DNA of 16,880 bases from CAZHGD01 sp964531735 (GTDB taxonomy: Bacteria; Armatimonadota; UBA10988): contig CAZHGD010000159.1 of the NCBI GenBank assembly GCA_964531735.1, positions 1-16,880 on the forward strand, in the 5' to 3' direction. A model generated the notes under the pieces. The model worked only from the letters and a program-made list of their open reading frames with translations. It was not told the origin of the DNA and did not search any database. Shown piece by piece: positions 8,106-14,817 of the stretch; within the stretch, counting starts at the first letter, position 1, and every line of letters starts with the position of its first letter. Both the position numbers and the translations under genes were made by a program.

Positions 8106-8144
8106 GGCGACGGCGGCCGAGCGTACGGGCCGGGCGGAGTAGAC

Positions 8145-8762
8145 ATGCGCGAACGGGGCGAGATCGCCGAGAAGATGGCGAAGGTGCGGGCATTGGCGGT
8201 GGACGTCGATGGTGTGTTGACCGACGGCCGGGTGTGGTTCGGTCCGGAGGGAGAGCCGATCAAAGCCTTCCACGAGCACGACGCGGTGGCCGTGCGCCTG
8301 GCGCACGCCGTCGAGTGGCCGGTGGTGATCATCACCGGCCGGCGCTGCGACCAGGTAGCCAACTGGGCGAGCCGTTACGGCATCGCCGAAGTGCACCAGG
8401 AAGTGCTGGTCAAGCGCGACCAGCTCACCGAAGTGGCGCAGCGGCTGGGTCTGGCGACCGAGCAGTTCGTCTACCTCGGCGACGATCTGCTCGACCTGCC
8501 GGCGATGGACCTGTGCGGCCTGACGGTCGCGCCGCGTGACGCGTCGTGTCTGGTCCGCCAGAAGGTTGACCTGGTGCTCGACACGCCGGGCGGCCGCGGC
8601 GCGCTGCGCGAGCTGGTCGATCGGCTGCTCGAAGCGCAGCAGCGCACCACCGAGGCGGTGCAAGGCTACCTGCGCGCGCGCGGTTGCGAGGAGCTGGGTG
8701 GCGAACTGCTGCCCCAGTCGACGACAGGCACGCTGACGACCAAGATCGGCTTTCGTGGCTGA
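8145..8762 (+). CDS. KdsC-like HAD phosphatase (3-deoxy-D-manno-octulosonate-8-phosphate phosphatase family)
   Basis: Encodes 205 residues. HAD motif I is DVDGVLTDG with nucleophile Asp20 and general acid/base Asp22, motif II is Thr64 in VIITGRR, motif III is Lys90 and motif IV is GDD at 112-114. The cap-less layout, the DGRVWFGPEGEPIKAFHEHD strand and the size match the C0-type KdsC/YrbI subfamily, which dephosphorylates Kdo-8-phosphate for lipopolysaccharide synthesis. Relatives act on acylneuraminate-9-phosphate or other sugar-acid phosphates. No kdsA, kdsB or kdsD is nearby, so the substrate is open. About 25 residues after residue 180 extend beyond the usual domain. The ATG at 8145 follows GGAG by five bases; an internal Met11 is a weaker alternative. 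Its TGA overlaps the next ATG by one base (TGATG), implying translational coupling. Confidence 0.8.
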   Translation: MRERGEIAEKMAKVRALAVDVDGVLTDGRVWFGPEGEPIKAFHEHDAVAVRLAHAVEWPVVIITGRRCDQVANWASRYGIAEVHQEVLVKRDQLTEVAQRLGLATEQFVYLGDDLLDLPAMDLCGLTVAPRDASCLVRQKVDLVLDTPGGRGALRELVDRLLEAQQRTTEAVQGYLRARGCEELGGELLPQSTTGTLTTKIGFRG

Positions 8763-9484
8763 TGCGCCTGCACGTGCTGCACACCAACGACTTGCACGGC
8801 CGCCTGACCGCGGCGCGGGCGGAGTGGCTGGCGGCTGAGAAGCGCCGGCTGCGGCCGTGCCTGTTGCTGGACAGCGGCGACGCCGTGGCCTGCGGCAATG
8901 TCGGCTGGTGGCCGAGCGGCGAATGGATGCACGACCGGATGAACCAGGCCGGCTACGACGCCGGCGCGGTGGGCAACCGCGAGTTCCACTTCCGCGCCGG
9001 GCCGCAGTCGTGCAAGACCCGGCGGGCGCTGTTCCCCCTGCTGTGCACCAACCTGGTGGCGCCGCTGAACTGGGGCGGGATCCGCCGCGAGGCACGGCTG
9101 GAGCCGGCGCCCGGTCTGGTGGTCCGGCTCTGGGGCCTGCTGGTGCCGATGATCACGGCCGAGCACTGGGCGCGGCGCATCAGTCCGGTGCGCTTTGTCG
9201 ACCCCGCGGGGGCGCTGGCCGAGCAGGCGGCCGGCGAGGCCGCGGTGACCATCGTGCTCAGCCACCTGGGTCTGTGGCGCGATGAGCAACTGGCCGCCAC
9301 CGCTCCGGTCGATCTGATCCTGGGCGGGCACAGCCATACGGCGCAGTCGCCGCAGCGCCTGCCGTCGGGCGTGCAGCTCAGCCAGAACGAGGCCCGGGGC
9401 GGCACCGTCACCCACCTGGAACTGGATATCGCCGACGGGCGGTTGCAGAACGTGTCGGGCGAGCTGCGGGCTTGGCCCGTCTAG
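8762..9484 (+). CDS. UshA-like calcineurin-fold metallophosphatase with altered GNHE motif
   Basis: Encodes 240 residues covering only the metallophosphoesterase domain of the bifunctional 5'-nucleotidase family; the C-terminal substrate-recognition domain typical of about 500-residue UshA proteins is absent. Metal-site motifs are HTNDLHG (Asp10, His12), DSGD (Asp40), Asn72, LSHLG (His168) and GGHSH (His190, His192). The normally invariant GNHE reads GNRE, so the histidine that stabilises the transition state is Arg73. The metal-binding Asn is retained. No signal peptide is visible, so a cytoplasmic enzyme is likely, unlike periplasmic UshA. The likely reaction is hydrolysis of a phosphomonoester or diester, perhaps a nucleotide. 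The start is fixed by the TGATG overlap with the KdsC-like gene; no strong Shine-Dalgarno is needed if coupled. The LOG gene follows after 15 bases. Confidence 0.75.
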   Translation: MRLHVLHTNDLHGRLTAARAEWLAAEKRRLRPCLLLDSGDAVACGNVGWWPSGEWMHDRMNQAGYDAGAVGNREFHFRAGPQSCKTRRALFPLLCTNLVAPLNWGGIRREARLEPAPGLVVRLWGLLVPMITAEHWARRISPVRFVDPAGALAEQAAGEAAVTIVLSHLGLWRDEQLAATAPVDLILGGHSHTAQSPQRLPSGVQLSQNEARGGTVTHLELDIADGRLQNVSGELRAWPV

Positions 9485-9499
9485 CTGGGGAGCGTTACG

Positions 9500-10237
9500 A
9501 TGGGCAGGCACTTGACGACGTACCGACCGAGCCGGCACGGGGGTGGTGACCAGAAGCTGCTGAACGACCCGCCCGGCAGCGACGAGTTCCTCCAGAGCGA
9601 CCCTTGGCGCGTGTTCCGCATCATGGGCGAGTTCGTGCAGGGCTTCGAGGAGCTGATCGGCATCCGGCCGGCGGTGTCGCTCTTCGGCTCGGCCCGCTTC
9701 GCGCCGGAGCACCCCTACTACCAGGCCGCGCGTGACACGGCCGAGGCCCTGTCCAAAGCCGGCTTCACCGTCATCACCGGCGGTGGTCCGGGCATCATGG
9801 AGGCGGGCAACCGCGGAGCGCAGGAAGCGGGCGGGCGCAGTGTCGGCCTGAACATCGACCTGCCCTTCGAGCAGACCGCCAACCCGTACCAGAACATCAG
9901 CCTCGAATTCCACTACTTCTTCGTCCGCAAGACGATGTTCGTGAAGTACTCGTCGGCGTTCGTCATCTTCCCCGGCGGGTTCGGCACGCTCGATGAGCTG
10001 AGCGAGGCCCTGACGCTGGTCCAGACGCGCACCATCTCGCACTTCCCGATCGTGCTGTTCGGGCACCGCTACTGGGATGGCCTGCTGCAATGGTGCCGTG
10101 AGGTGATGCTCGCCGAGGGCTGCATCTCACCGGGCGACCTGGACCTGATGCGCATCACCGACGATCCAGCGGAGGTGGTCCGGTTCGTGGCCGCAGGGCT
10201 GCGGGGGCTGGTCGAAGGGCGGCCTGAAGAGCGGTAG
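9500..10237 (+). CDS. LOG-family protein (cytokinin riboside 5'-monophosphate phosphoribohydrolase-like)
   Basis: Encodes 245 residues. The Rossmann-like fold shows both hallmark motifs: GGGPGIMEA at 94-102 and PGGFGTLDE at 158-166, with the catalytic Arg143 region FVRKTMF between them and Glu166 as the partner acid. LOG enzymes hydrolyse nucleoside 5'-monophosphates, releasing the base and ribose 5-phosphate; in bacteria many members act as general AMP or pyrimidine nucleotide hydrolases. The first 55 residues (with WRVFRIMGEFVQGFEEL) are an extension found in the longer TIGR00730 subgroup. The ATG at 9500 has GGGGAG seven bases upstream. It is the last gene of the three-gene operon, and a small GC hairpin follows at 10250-10264. 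Confidence 0.85.
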   Translation: MGRHLTTYRPSRHGGGDQKLLNDPPGSDEFLQSDPWRVFRIMGEFVQGFEELIGIRPAVSLFGSARFAPEHPYYQAARDTAEALSKAGFTVITGGGPGIMEAGNRGAQEAGGRSVGLNIDLPFEQTANPYQNISLEFHYFFVRKTMFVKYSSAFVIFPGGFGTLDELSEALTLVQTRTISHFPIVLFGHRYWDGLLQWCREVMLAEGCISPGDLDLMRITDDPAEVVRFVAAGLRGLVEGRPEER

Positions 10238-10249
10238 CCGGTCGGCGAG

Positions 10250-10264
10250 CGCGGCGTCGCCGCG
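10250..10264 (+). terminator. Weak hairpin after the LOG gene
   Basis: CGCGGC-GTC-GCCGCG forms a six-bp stem with a three-base loop, 13 bases past the LOG stop, followed only by TT. It could help end transcription, but it lacks a U-tract. Confidence 0.25.
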
Positions 10265-10279
10265 TTCAGGGGCTCGGCC

Positions 10280-10298
10280 TTGACCGGACCTCGGTCCG
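10280..10298 (+). promoter_or_regulatory. Palindrome overlapping a -35-like site upstream of the antitoxin
   Basis: CGGACC-TC-GGTCCG (10285-10298) is a perfect six-bp dyad directly after TTGACC (10280-10285), a five-of-six match to a -35 hexamer. A -10 at 17 bases (TACGCC) is poor. Type II antitoxins usually repress their own promoter by binding such palindromes, so this is a candidate operator. Confidence 0.3.
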
Positions 10299-10365
10299 AC
10301 ACTACGCCAGCGGTTCGCAAGCGCGACAATGGCTGTGCTGACGCTACTGCTGTCGGGAGTCCTCC

Positions 10366-10623
10366 GTGCGCCGCAACACCGCTCCAAAGGACCTTGACGA
10401 AGCCCTGGCCGAAGCTTCTGGTGGCCGTCGCGTCATACTGAGGCGCCAGGGCCAGCGTTACGCCATCATCAGTGGAGACGACTTGGCGCGACTCGAGGCC
10501 GCTGACGCCGCTGAGGACGCCGAGTTGCTGGCCGCATCGCTCCATGCCGAAGCCGAATGGCAAGCATCGGGCGAACCGGCCGTGCCGTGGGTAGAAGTCA
10601 GGCGTCGCGCTGGGCTGGGCTAG
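10366..10623 (+). CDS. Phd/YefM-like type II antitoxin
   Basis: Encodes 85 residues from a GTG that follows GGGAG by about six bases. The N-terminal half (APKDLDEALAEASGGRRVIL, then RQGQRYAIISGDDLARLE) has the Phd/YefM fold pattern: a helix, a basic beta hairpin, and an SxxDLxxLE helix used for dimerisation and DNA binding. The C-terminal 35 residues are acidic and then carry GEPAVPWVEVRRRAGL, a tail seen on antitoxins that wrap around RelE/ParE toxins. Its partner starts two bases after the stop. Since the toxin frame is broken, this antitoxin may now be an orphan, perhaps acting against related toxins elsewhere or simply decaying. No frame damage is visible in it. Confidence 0.75.
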   Translation: MRRNTAPKDLDEALAEASGGRRVILRRQGQRYAIISGDDLARLEAADAAEDAELLAASLHAEAEWQASGEPAVPWVEVRRRAGLG

Positions 10624-10625
10624 GT

Positions 10626-10888
10626 ATGGCCTACACGGTGCTCTTCTCGCCCAGAGCCGAGAAGCAGTTCCATGGCTTGCCAGCGGGCGATCAGGCCCGA
10701 TTTGCAGCGGCCGTCGACGCCCTCGCCACGTGTTGCGTCCGGGGCCACCCATCGGCCGCAAGCTCCAAGGCGACCCGCCACGCTACCGCCTCAGGTTGCC
10801 GCCCTACCGCGTGGTGTACAGGATCGACAGCAAAGCCAGGCAGGTAGTGGTGACTTGGATCGGCCTGCGTCGCGACGCGTACCGGTGA
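10626..10888 (+). pseudogene. RelE/ParE-like toxin interrupted by a frameshift
   Basis: The frame from the ATG at 10626 begins MAYTVLFSPRAEKQFHGLP and continues normally to about Thr35 (codon 10728-10730), then turns into unrelated residues and stops at 10847. The missing half is intact in another frame: from about 10730 to the TGA at 10886-10888 it reads PPIGRKLQGDPPRYRLRLPP and then YRVVYRID, QVVVTWIGLRRDAYR, the core strand and C-terminal helix of RelE/ParE mRNA interferase or gyrase-poison toxins. Loss of one base (or gain of two) near 10728-10735 explains this; rejoining gives about 87 residues, the normal family length. As written the catalytic C-terminal half is not made. A sequencing or assembly error is an alternative. 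The gene is coupled to the antitoxin with a two-base gap. Confidence 0.8.
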
Positions 10889-10942
10889 CGGCGGCCCTGG
10901 CGCCGGCCCAATCACCTCTGGACGACTCCGGCGGCCAACGGC

Positions 10943-10948
10943 TATAGT
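10943..10948 (+). promoter_or_regulatory. Candidate -10 element of the membrane/methyltransferase fusion gene
   Basis: TATAGT within GGCTATAGTCCG closely resembles the -10 at 4365-4370, including the GC before and CCG after. It lies 34 bases before the preferred ATG at 10982. No clear -35 is visible. Confidence 0.4.
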
Positions 10949-10981
10949 CCGTCCTCGACGGCGATGACCCGCGAGGACGGT

Positions 10982-13645
10982 ATGGGCACGGGCAACGTTT
11001 GGCAGCGACGGGCGGTACTGGTCTGCTTCCTGCTCACTGGGGCCACCGGCTTGGCCTACCAAGTCGTCTGGCTGCGCTGGTTGACCCTCATCTTCGGCGC
11101 CACCGTGCTCGGCGCCGGTTGCGTGCTGGCCGCCTACATGGCCGGCCTGGCGCTGGGCAACGCCTACTGGGCACCGCGAGCCGACCGGTGCGCGCACCCG
11201 TTGCGGCTCTATGCCTGGCTGGAGCTGGGCGTGGCCGCCAGTGCGGCGCTCAGTCCGCTGATCCTGGCAGTGGTGCGCCACGGCTACCGCGCCATCGTGG
11301 CCGACGGGCTCAGCGACTTCCACGCGCTCAGCTTGCTCCGGCTGGTCACCGCCTGGCCGGCCATCATCGGCCCGACGTTCCTGATGGGCGGCACCATGCC
11401 GGTGCTGGCGCGGTTCTACACGCGCTCGCTGGACCGCATTGGCCACGGTTCGGGCACGCTCTACGCGGTCAACACGTTCGGCGCGGTGCTCGGCACGGTG
11501 CTGACGGGCTTCGTGGCCCTTCCCGCGCTGGGCGTCCAGGGCACGCTGTCGGGAGCCGTGACGCTCAACCTGCTGGCGGCGCTGCTCGCCTGGGCGCTGT
11601 CGGGCCGGCAGGCCGCGGTGCCGGTGTCGGAGCCGCCGGCCACCACGCCGTCACGGCCCGAGGCCGTGCCCGCAGCGCTGCGCGCCGTGTGGCTGGGCTA
11701 CGCCGCGTCGGGCTTCGCCGCCATGGTCTACGAAGTGGCCTGGACGCGCGCCTTCGTGCAGGTCTTCGGCAACTCGACCTACGCCTTCACCACCATGCTG
11801 GCCGCGTTCCTGATCGGCTTGGCGCTGGGCGCCGCCGTGGCCGGCTGGTTCGTGGACCGAGCCCGTCAGCCGGCGCTGGTGCTGGCCTGGCTGCAGTTCG
11901 GCATCGGCCTTTGGGCGGTGGTCTGCACGCCGCTGATCGAGTGGCTGCCGGACCTGTTCCTGACCACCTTTGCGCAGTCGGACGGCGCTTGGGGCGCGGT
12001 GACGCGCTTGCAGTTCGTGGTCTGCTGCCTGTTGCTGCTGCCGGCCACGGCCGGGCTCGGCGCCGTCTTCCCCACGGTCAGTCGGCTGTCGTCGCAGGCC
12101 CTGGGTGGACCGGGGCGGAGCGTCGGGGTGCCGCTGGTGTACAACACCGCGGGCACGGTCGCGGGCGCGCTGGCCGGTGGCTTCTGCTTCCTGCCGCACT
12201 TGGGGCTCGAGCGCTCCATCGCCCTGGCCGCCGGCCTCAATGTGCTGGTCGCCGTGGCCGTACTGCTCATCTGGCGGCCCGGCGCGCCGGCCGCACGACT
12301 GGCCGGCGGCTTTGCCTTGGCCGGCCTGCTCCTAGCGCTACGGCTGGTCCTGTTGCCGCTCGATCCGCGGGTGCTCGCCGCGGGCGTCTACATGTACCCC
12401 GAGTACTTCCTGTCGCTCCACCAGGCCAACGTCACCACGCGCGCGGCCATGGAGCACAACCAGGTCATCTGGCACCGCGAAGGCTACTGCTCGTCGCTGG
12501 CCGTCATGGATGTGGGTGCCGGCAACCGCACCTTGCAGGCCAACGGCAAGACCGACGCTTCGACCCAGGACCTGGCCACGCAACGGGCGCTGGCCCACTT
12601 GCCGCTGCTGCTCAAGCCCGACGCCCGGTCGGTCCTGGTGGTCGGCCTGGCCAGCGGCTGTACGACCGGTTCGGTGCTGCTGCACCCGGTCGAACGCGTC
12701 GACTGCGTCGAGATCGAGCCGGCGATGCTCACCGCGGCGCGGTTCTTCGACGCCTGGAACTACCGCTGTCTGGACGATGGACGCCTTCGCGTCCGCCTGC
12801 AGGACGCGCGCAACTGGATGGCGCAGACCCGGCAGCGCTACGACGTGATCACCGCCGAACCCACCAACCCCTGGATCGCCGGCGTCAACAACCTGTTCAC
12901 CCGCGAGTACTTCCGCGACTGCGCGCAGCGCCTGACCGATGACGGGCTGATGTGCCAGTGGGTGCCGGCCTACAACCTGAACCCCGCCGAACTGCGCGCG
13001 GTGGTGGCGGCCTTTGCCGGTTCGTTCGCCGACACCACGCTGTGGGCGTTCCCGCGGCTGCGAACCGACTTCTTCCTGATCGGCCGGCGTCGGCCGTCGG
13101 CCCTGCCGGTGGCGGCGATTCTGGACCGACTGCGCGGCCCGGTGCGCGACGACGCCGCGAGTGCCGGCCTGGACGACCTGTGGCGACTGGCCGGCGGACT
13201 GGTGCGCAACGGGCCGGCGGTACAGCAGTTGCTGGCTCAGCCCTACCGCCTCAACACCGACGACGACCCGCATGTGGAGTTCTCGACGCCGCGCCACCTC
13301 TACCGCCGCGAGGAGATGGCGGCCACCTTGGCGCTGGCCTACGCCGCCCAGGCCAGTGGCCAGGCGAGCGTCGAGGTCGGCCGCGACGGTGTCACAGGCT
13401 TGCTGGCGAGCCATGGCATCCCGCTGGCCGAGCGCGCGTTCGATGCGGCCCACTTGCGCCCCCACCACCCCGAGGAGCTCGGTTCCAGCGGCTCCGGCGG
13501 TGACGTGGCGCACCTGGTGCTGACAGCGGGCGGGCGTCCGGTGCTGCAGGTGGCACCGCTGCCACGCGATGGCTGGCCCAGAAGGCTCCGTGAACTGGTG
13601 CCGGCGACCGCGTTGACCGCCGACGGTGCCGTCTACTGGCGGTGA
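10982..13645 (+). CDS. Multi-spanning membrane protein fused to a spermidine-synthase-like methyltransferase domain
   Basis: Encodes 887 residues from the ATG at 10982, which has GAGGA five bases upstream; an in-frame ATG at 10964 would lie too near the -10 and lacks a ribosome site. Residues to about 460 are a transporter-like membrane region made of two related halves: LTGATGLAYQVVWLRWLTLIFG near 20-40 recurs as ASGFAAMVYEVAWTRAFVQVFG near 240-262, each followed by an AAxxAGLALG-type helix. About 480-700 is a Rossmann methyltransferase domain of the spermidine synthase type, with VLVVGLASGC near 551-560, VEIEPAM near 576, and YDVITAEPTNPW near 621-631. True spermidine synthases have Asp in the last motif; here Glu626 and Asn629 replace them, as in many 'fused MFS/spermidine synthase' proteins, so polyamine synthesis is doubtful. 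The last 190 residues are unassigned. The physiological role of this family is unknown. Confidence 0.8.
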   Translation: MGTGNVWQRRAVLVCFLLTGATGLAYQVVWLRWLTLIFGATVLGAGCVLAAYMAGLALGNAYWAPRADRCAHPLRLYAWLELGVAASAALSPLILAVVRHGYRAIVADGLSDFHALSLLRLVTAWPAIIGPTFLMGGTMPVLARFYTRSLDRIGHGSGTLYAVNTFGAVLGTVLTGFVALPALGVQGTLSGAVTLNLLAALLAWALSGRQAAVPVSEPPATTPSRPEAVPAALRAVWLGYAASGFAAMVYEVAWTRAFVQVFGNSTYAFTTMLAAFLIGLALGAAVAGWFVDRARQPALVLAWLQFGIGLWAVVCTPLIEWLPDLFLTTFAQSDGAWGAVTRLQFVVCCLLLLPATAGLGAVFPTVSRLSSQALGGPGRSVGVPLVYNTAGTVAGALAGGFCFLPHLGLERSIALAAGLNVLVAVAVLLIWRPGAPAARLAGGFALAGLLLALRLVLLPLDPRVLAAGVYMYPEYFLSLHQANVTTRAAMEHNQVIWHREGYCSSLAVMDVGAGNRTLQANGKTDASTQDLATQRALAHLPLLLKPDARSVLVVGLASGCTTGSVLLHPVERVDCVEIEPAMLTAARFFDAWNYRCLDDGRLRVRLQDARNWMAQTRQRYDVITAEPTNPWIAGVNNLFTREYFRDCAQRLTDDGLMCQWVPAYNLNPAELRAVVAAFAGSFADTTLWAFPRLRTDFFLIGRRRPSALPVAAILDRLRGPVRDDAASAGLDDLWRLAGGLVRNGPAVQQLLAQPYRLNTDDDPHVEFSTPRHLYRREEMAATLALAYAAQASGQASVEVGRDGVTGLLASHGIPLAERAFDAAHLRPHHPEELGSSGSGGDVAHLVLTAGGRPVLQVAPLPRDGWPRRLRELVPATALTADGAVYWR

Positions 13646-13679
13646 CCGCCCGGCAGGATTCGGCGGCGGCGCGGCCAAA

Positions 13680-13713
13680 GCCAGGCGAGTCGCCTGGCGC
13701 CGGCGCGCCGGCG
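13680..13713. promoter_or_regulatory. Hairpin plus 16-base perfect palindrome upstream of the oxidoreductase pair
   Basis: GCCAGGCG-AGT-CGCCTGGC (13680-13698) is an eight-bp perfect stem, immediately followed by the self-complementary CGCCGGCGCGCCGGCG (13698-13713). They sit in the 88-base gap between the fusion gene and the first oxidoreductase, 21 bases before its ATG. They may be a regulator site or attenuate read-through. There is no T-tract. Confidence 0.35.
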
Positions 13714-13733
13714 AGCAAAAGGACCGGGACCGT

Positions 13734-14801
13734 ATGCAGACCTGTGAAGCTGCCCTGATCGGCTGCGACCATCCCCATTCGGCCAGCCACCTCGACACCT
13801 TGGTGAGCCTGACCGAAGTGACCGGTATCCACTTGTGGGACCCGAGCCCCGGCGCGGCCGACGCCTTGCGCGAACGGGCCGGCAGCAAGCTGGTGGCGGT
13901 CCACGCCGATCTCGACGCCGTGCTGTCGGACGGACGCATCGGCTGGCTGCTGGTCGGCGTGCGGCATGACCTGTTCGCCGGGCTGCTCGGACAGTGTGCG
14001 CAGGCGGGCAAGCCGGTATTTGCCGAGAAGCCGCTGGGACTCAGCCGGGCCGAAGTCGCACCCGTCGTGGCCGCCTTCCGCGAGCGCGGCTTGTCGTTGT
14101 CGGTCGCCTTCGTCAACCGCGCCAAGCCGGTGGTCAAGGAGCTGCGTCGAGCGGTTCAGGCCGGCTGGCTCGGCCGGCTGTGCAGCGCCGAAACGCGGCT
14201 GCACACCACGACGGTGCAACTGCGCAATCCGCGCCATTGGCTGTTCGACAAGGCGCTGAGCGGTGGCGGCATCATCCCGTGGCTGGGCTGTCACCACCTC
14301 GACCTGATGCGCTATGTCATGGGCGCCGAGGCGACCTCGGTCACCGCGCAGTGCGCCACGCTGTCGGGTGAAGCCATCAGTGTCGAGGATATGGCCGTGC
14401 TGACCATCGGGTTCGACAATGGTGCGCTGGCGACGGCCACCTTCGGCTATCTCATGCCCGGCGGTGGCACCGGGAACACGTTCGCCGCCAAGGACACCTA
14501 CTTCGGCCTGAAGGGCACGCTCGGCCAGGCCTCGTTCGTGCCGACCGACGCCGCACCGGACTTGGACCTGGTCAGCTTCCACACCGACTGCGCCGGCGCA
14601 CCGGCGCGCCGGCTGCACCTGCCCGAGGCGCGGGCCAAGGCGTATGGCGAGCAGCCCGGGTTGGAGTTCGCGCGCGAGGCGCTTCAGGCGGCGCTCGAAG
14701 GGCGCGACGGCCCGGCCACCGGGGAGGACATGCTCGCTTGTTGGGCGATCATCGAAGGCGCCTGGCAGTCGTCGGCCGAAGGCGTCCGCGTCACACTGTG
14801 A
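13734..14801 (+). CDS. Gfo/Idh/MocA-family oxidoreductase (first of tandem pair)
   Basis: Encodes 355 residues. An N-terminal NAD(P)-binding Rossmann domain (about 1-125) carries the family's AEKPLG motif with Lys99, followed by an alpha/beta domain with SGGGIIPWLGCHHLDL at 176-191, where His187 and Asp190 align with the family's substrate-site residues. The dinucleotide loop is atypical: ALIGCDHPHSASHL instead of GxGxxG. Members oxidise or reduce sugars, inositols and sugar acids; the substrate is not visible. The preferred ATG (13734) follows GGGA by five bases and opens directly into the first beta-strand; an upstream open extension to 13626 overlaps the previous gene and is rejected. The next gene, 16 bases downstream, is a paralogue at about 60% identity by eye, so the two are probably one operon. 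Confidence 0.85.
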   Translation: MQTCEAALIGCDHPHSASHLDTLVSLTEVTGIHLWDPSPGAADALRERAGSKLVAVHADLDAVLSDGRIGWLLVGVRHDLFAGLLGQCAQAGKPVFAEKPLGLSRAEVAPVVAAFRERGLSLSVAFVNRAKPVVKELRRAVQAGWLGRLCSAETRLHTTTVQLRNPRHWLFDKALSGGGIIPWLGCHHLDLMRYVMGAEATSVTAQCATLSGEAISVEDMAVLTIGFDNGALATATFGYLMPGGGTGNTFAAKDTYFGLKGTLGQASFVPTDAAPDLDLVSFHTDCAGAPARRLHLPEARAKAYGEQPGLEFAREALQAALEGRDGPATGEDMLACWAIIEGAWQSSAEGVRVTL

Positions 14802-14817
14802 GCCTCGGAGGCGCCCC

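Noticed and set aside
8018..8144. A full minus-strand promoter for the CocE-type hydrolase.
   Set aside because: Only a weak TACCAT (8051-8056) with no acceptable -35 was found, too little to list as a feature of its own.
10720..10760. Programmed -1 frameshifting in the toxin gene.
   Set aside because: No X XXY YYZ slippery heptamer and no convincing downstream stimulatory structure is seen where the frames must join, so a simple indel or sequencing error is more likely.
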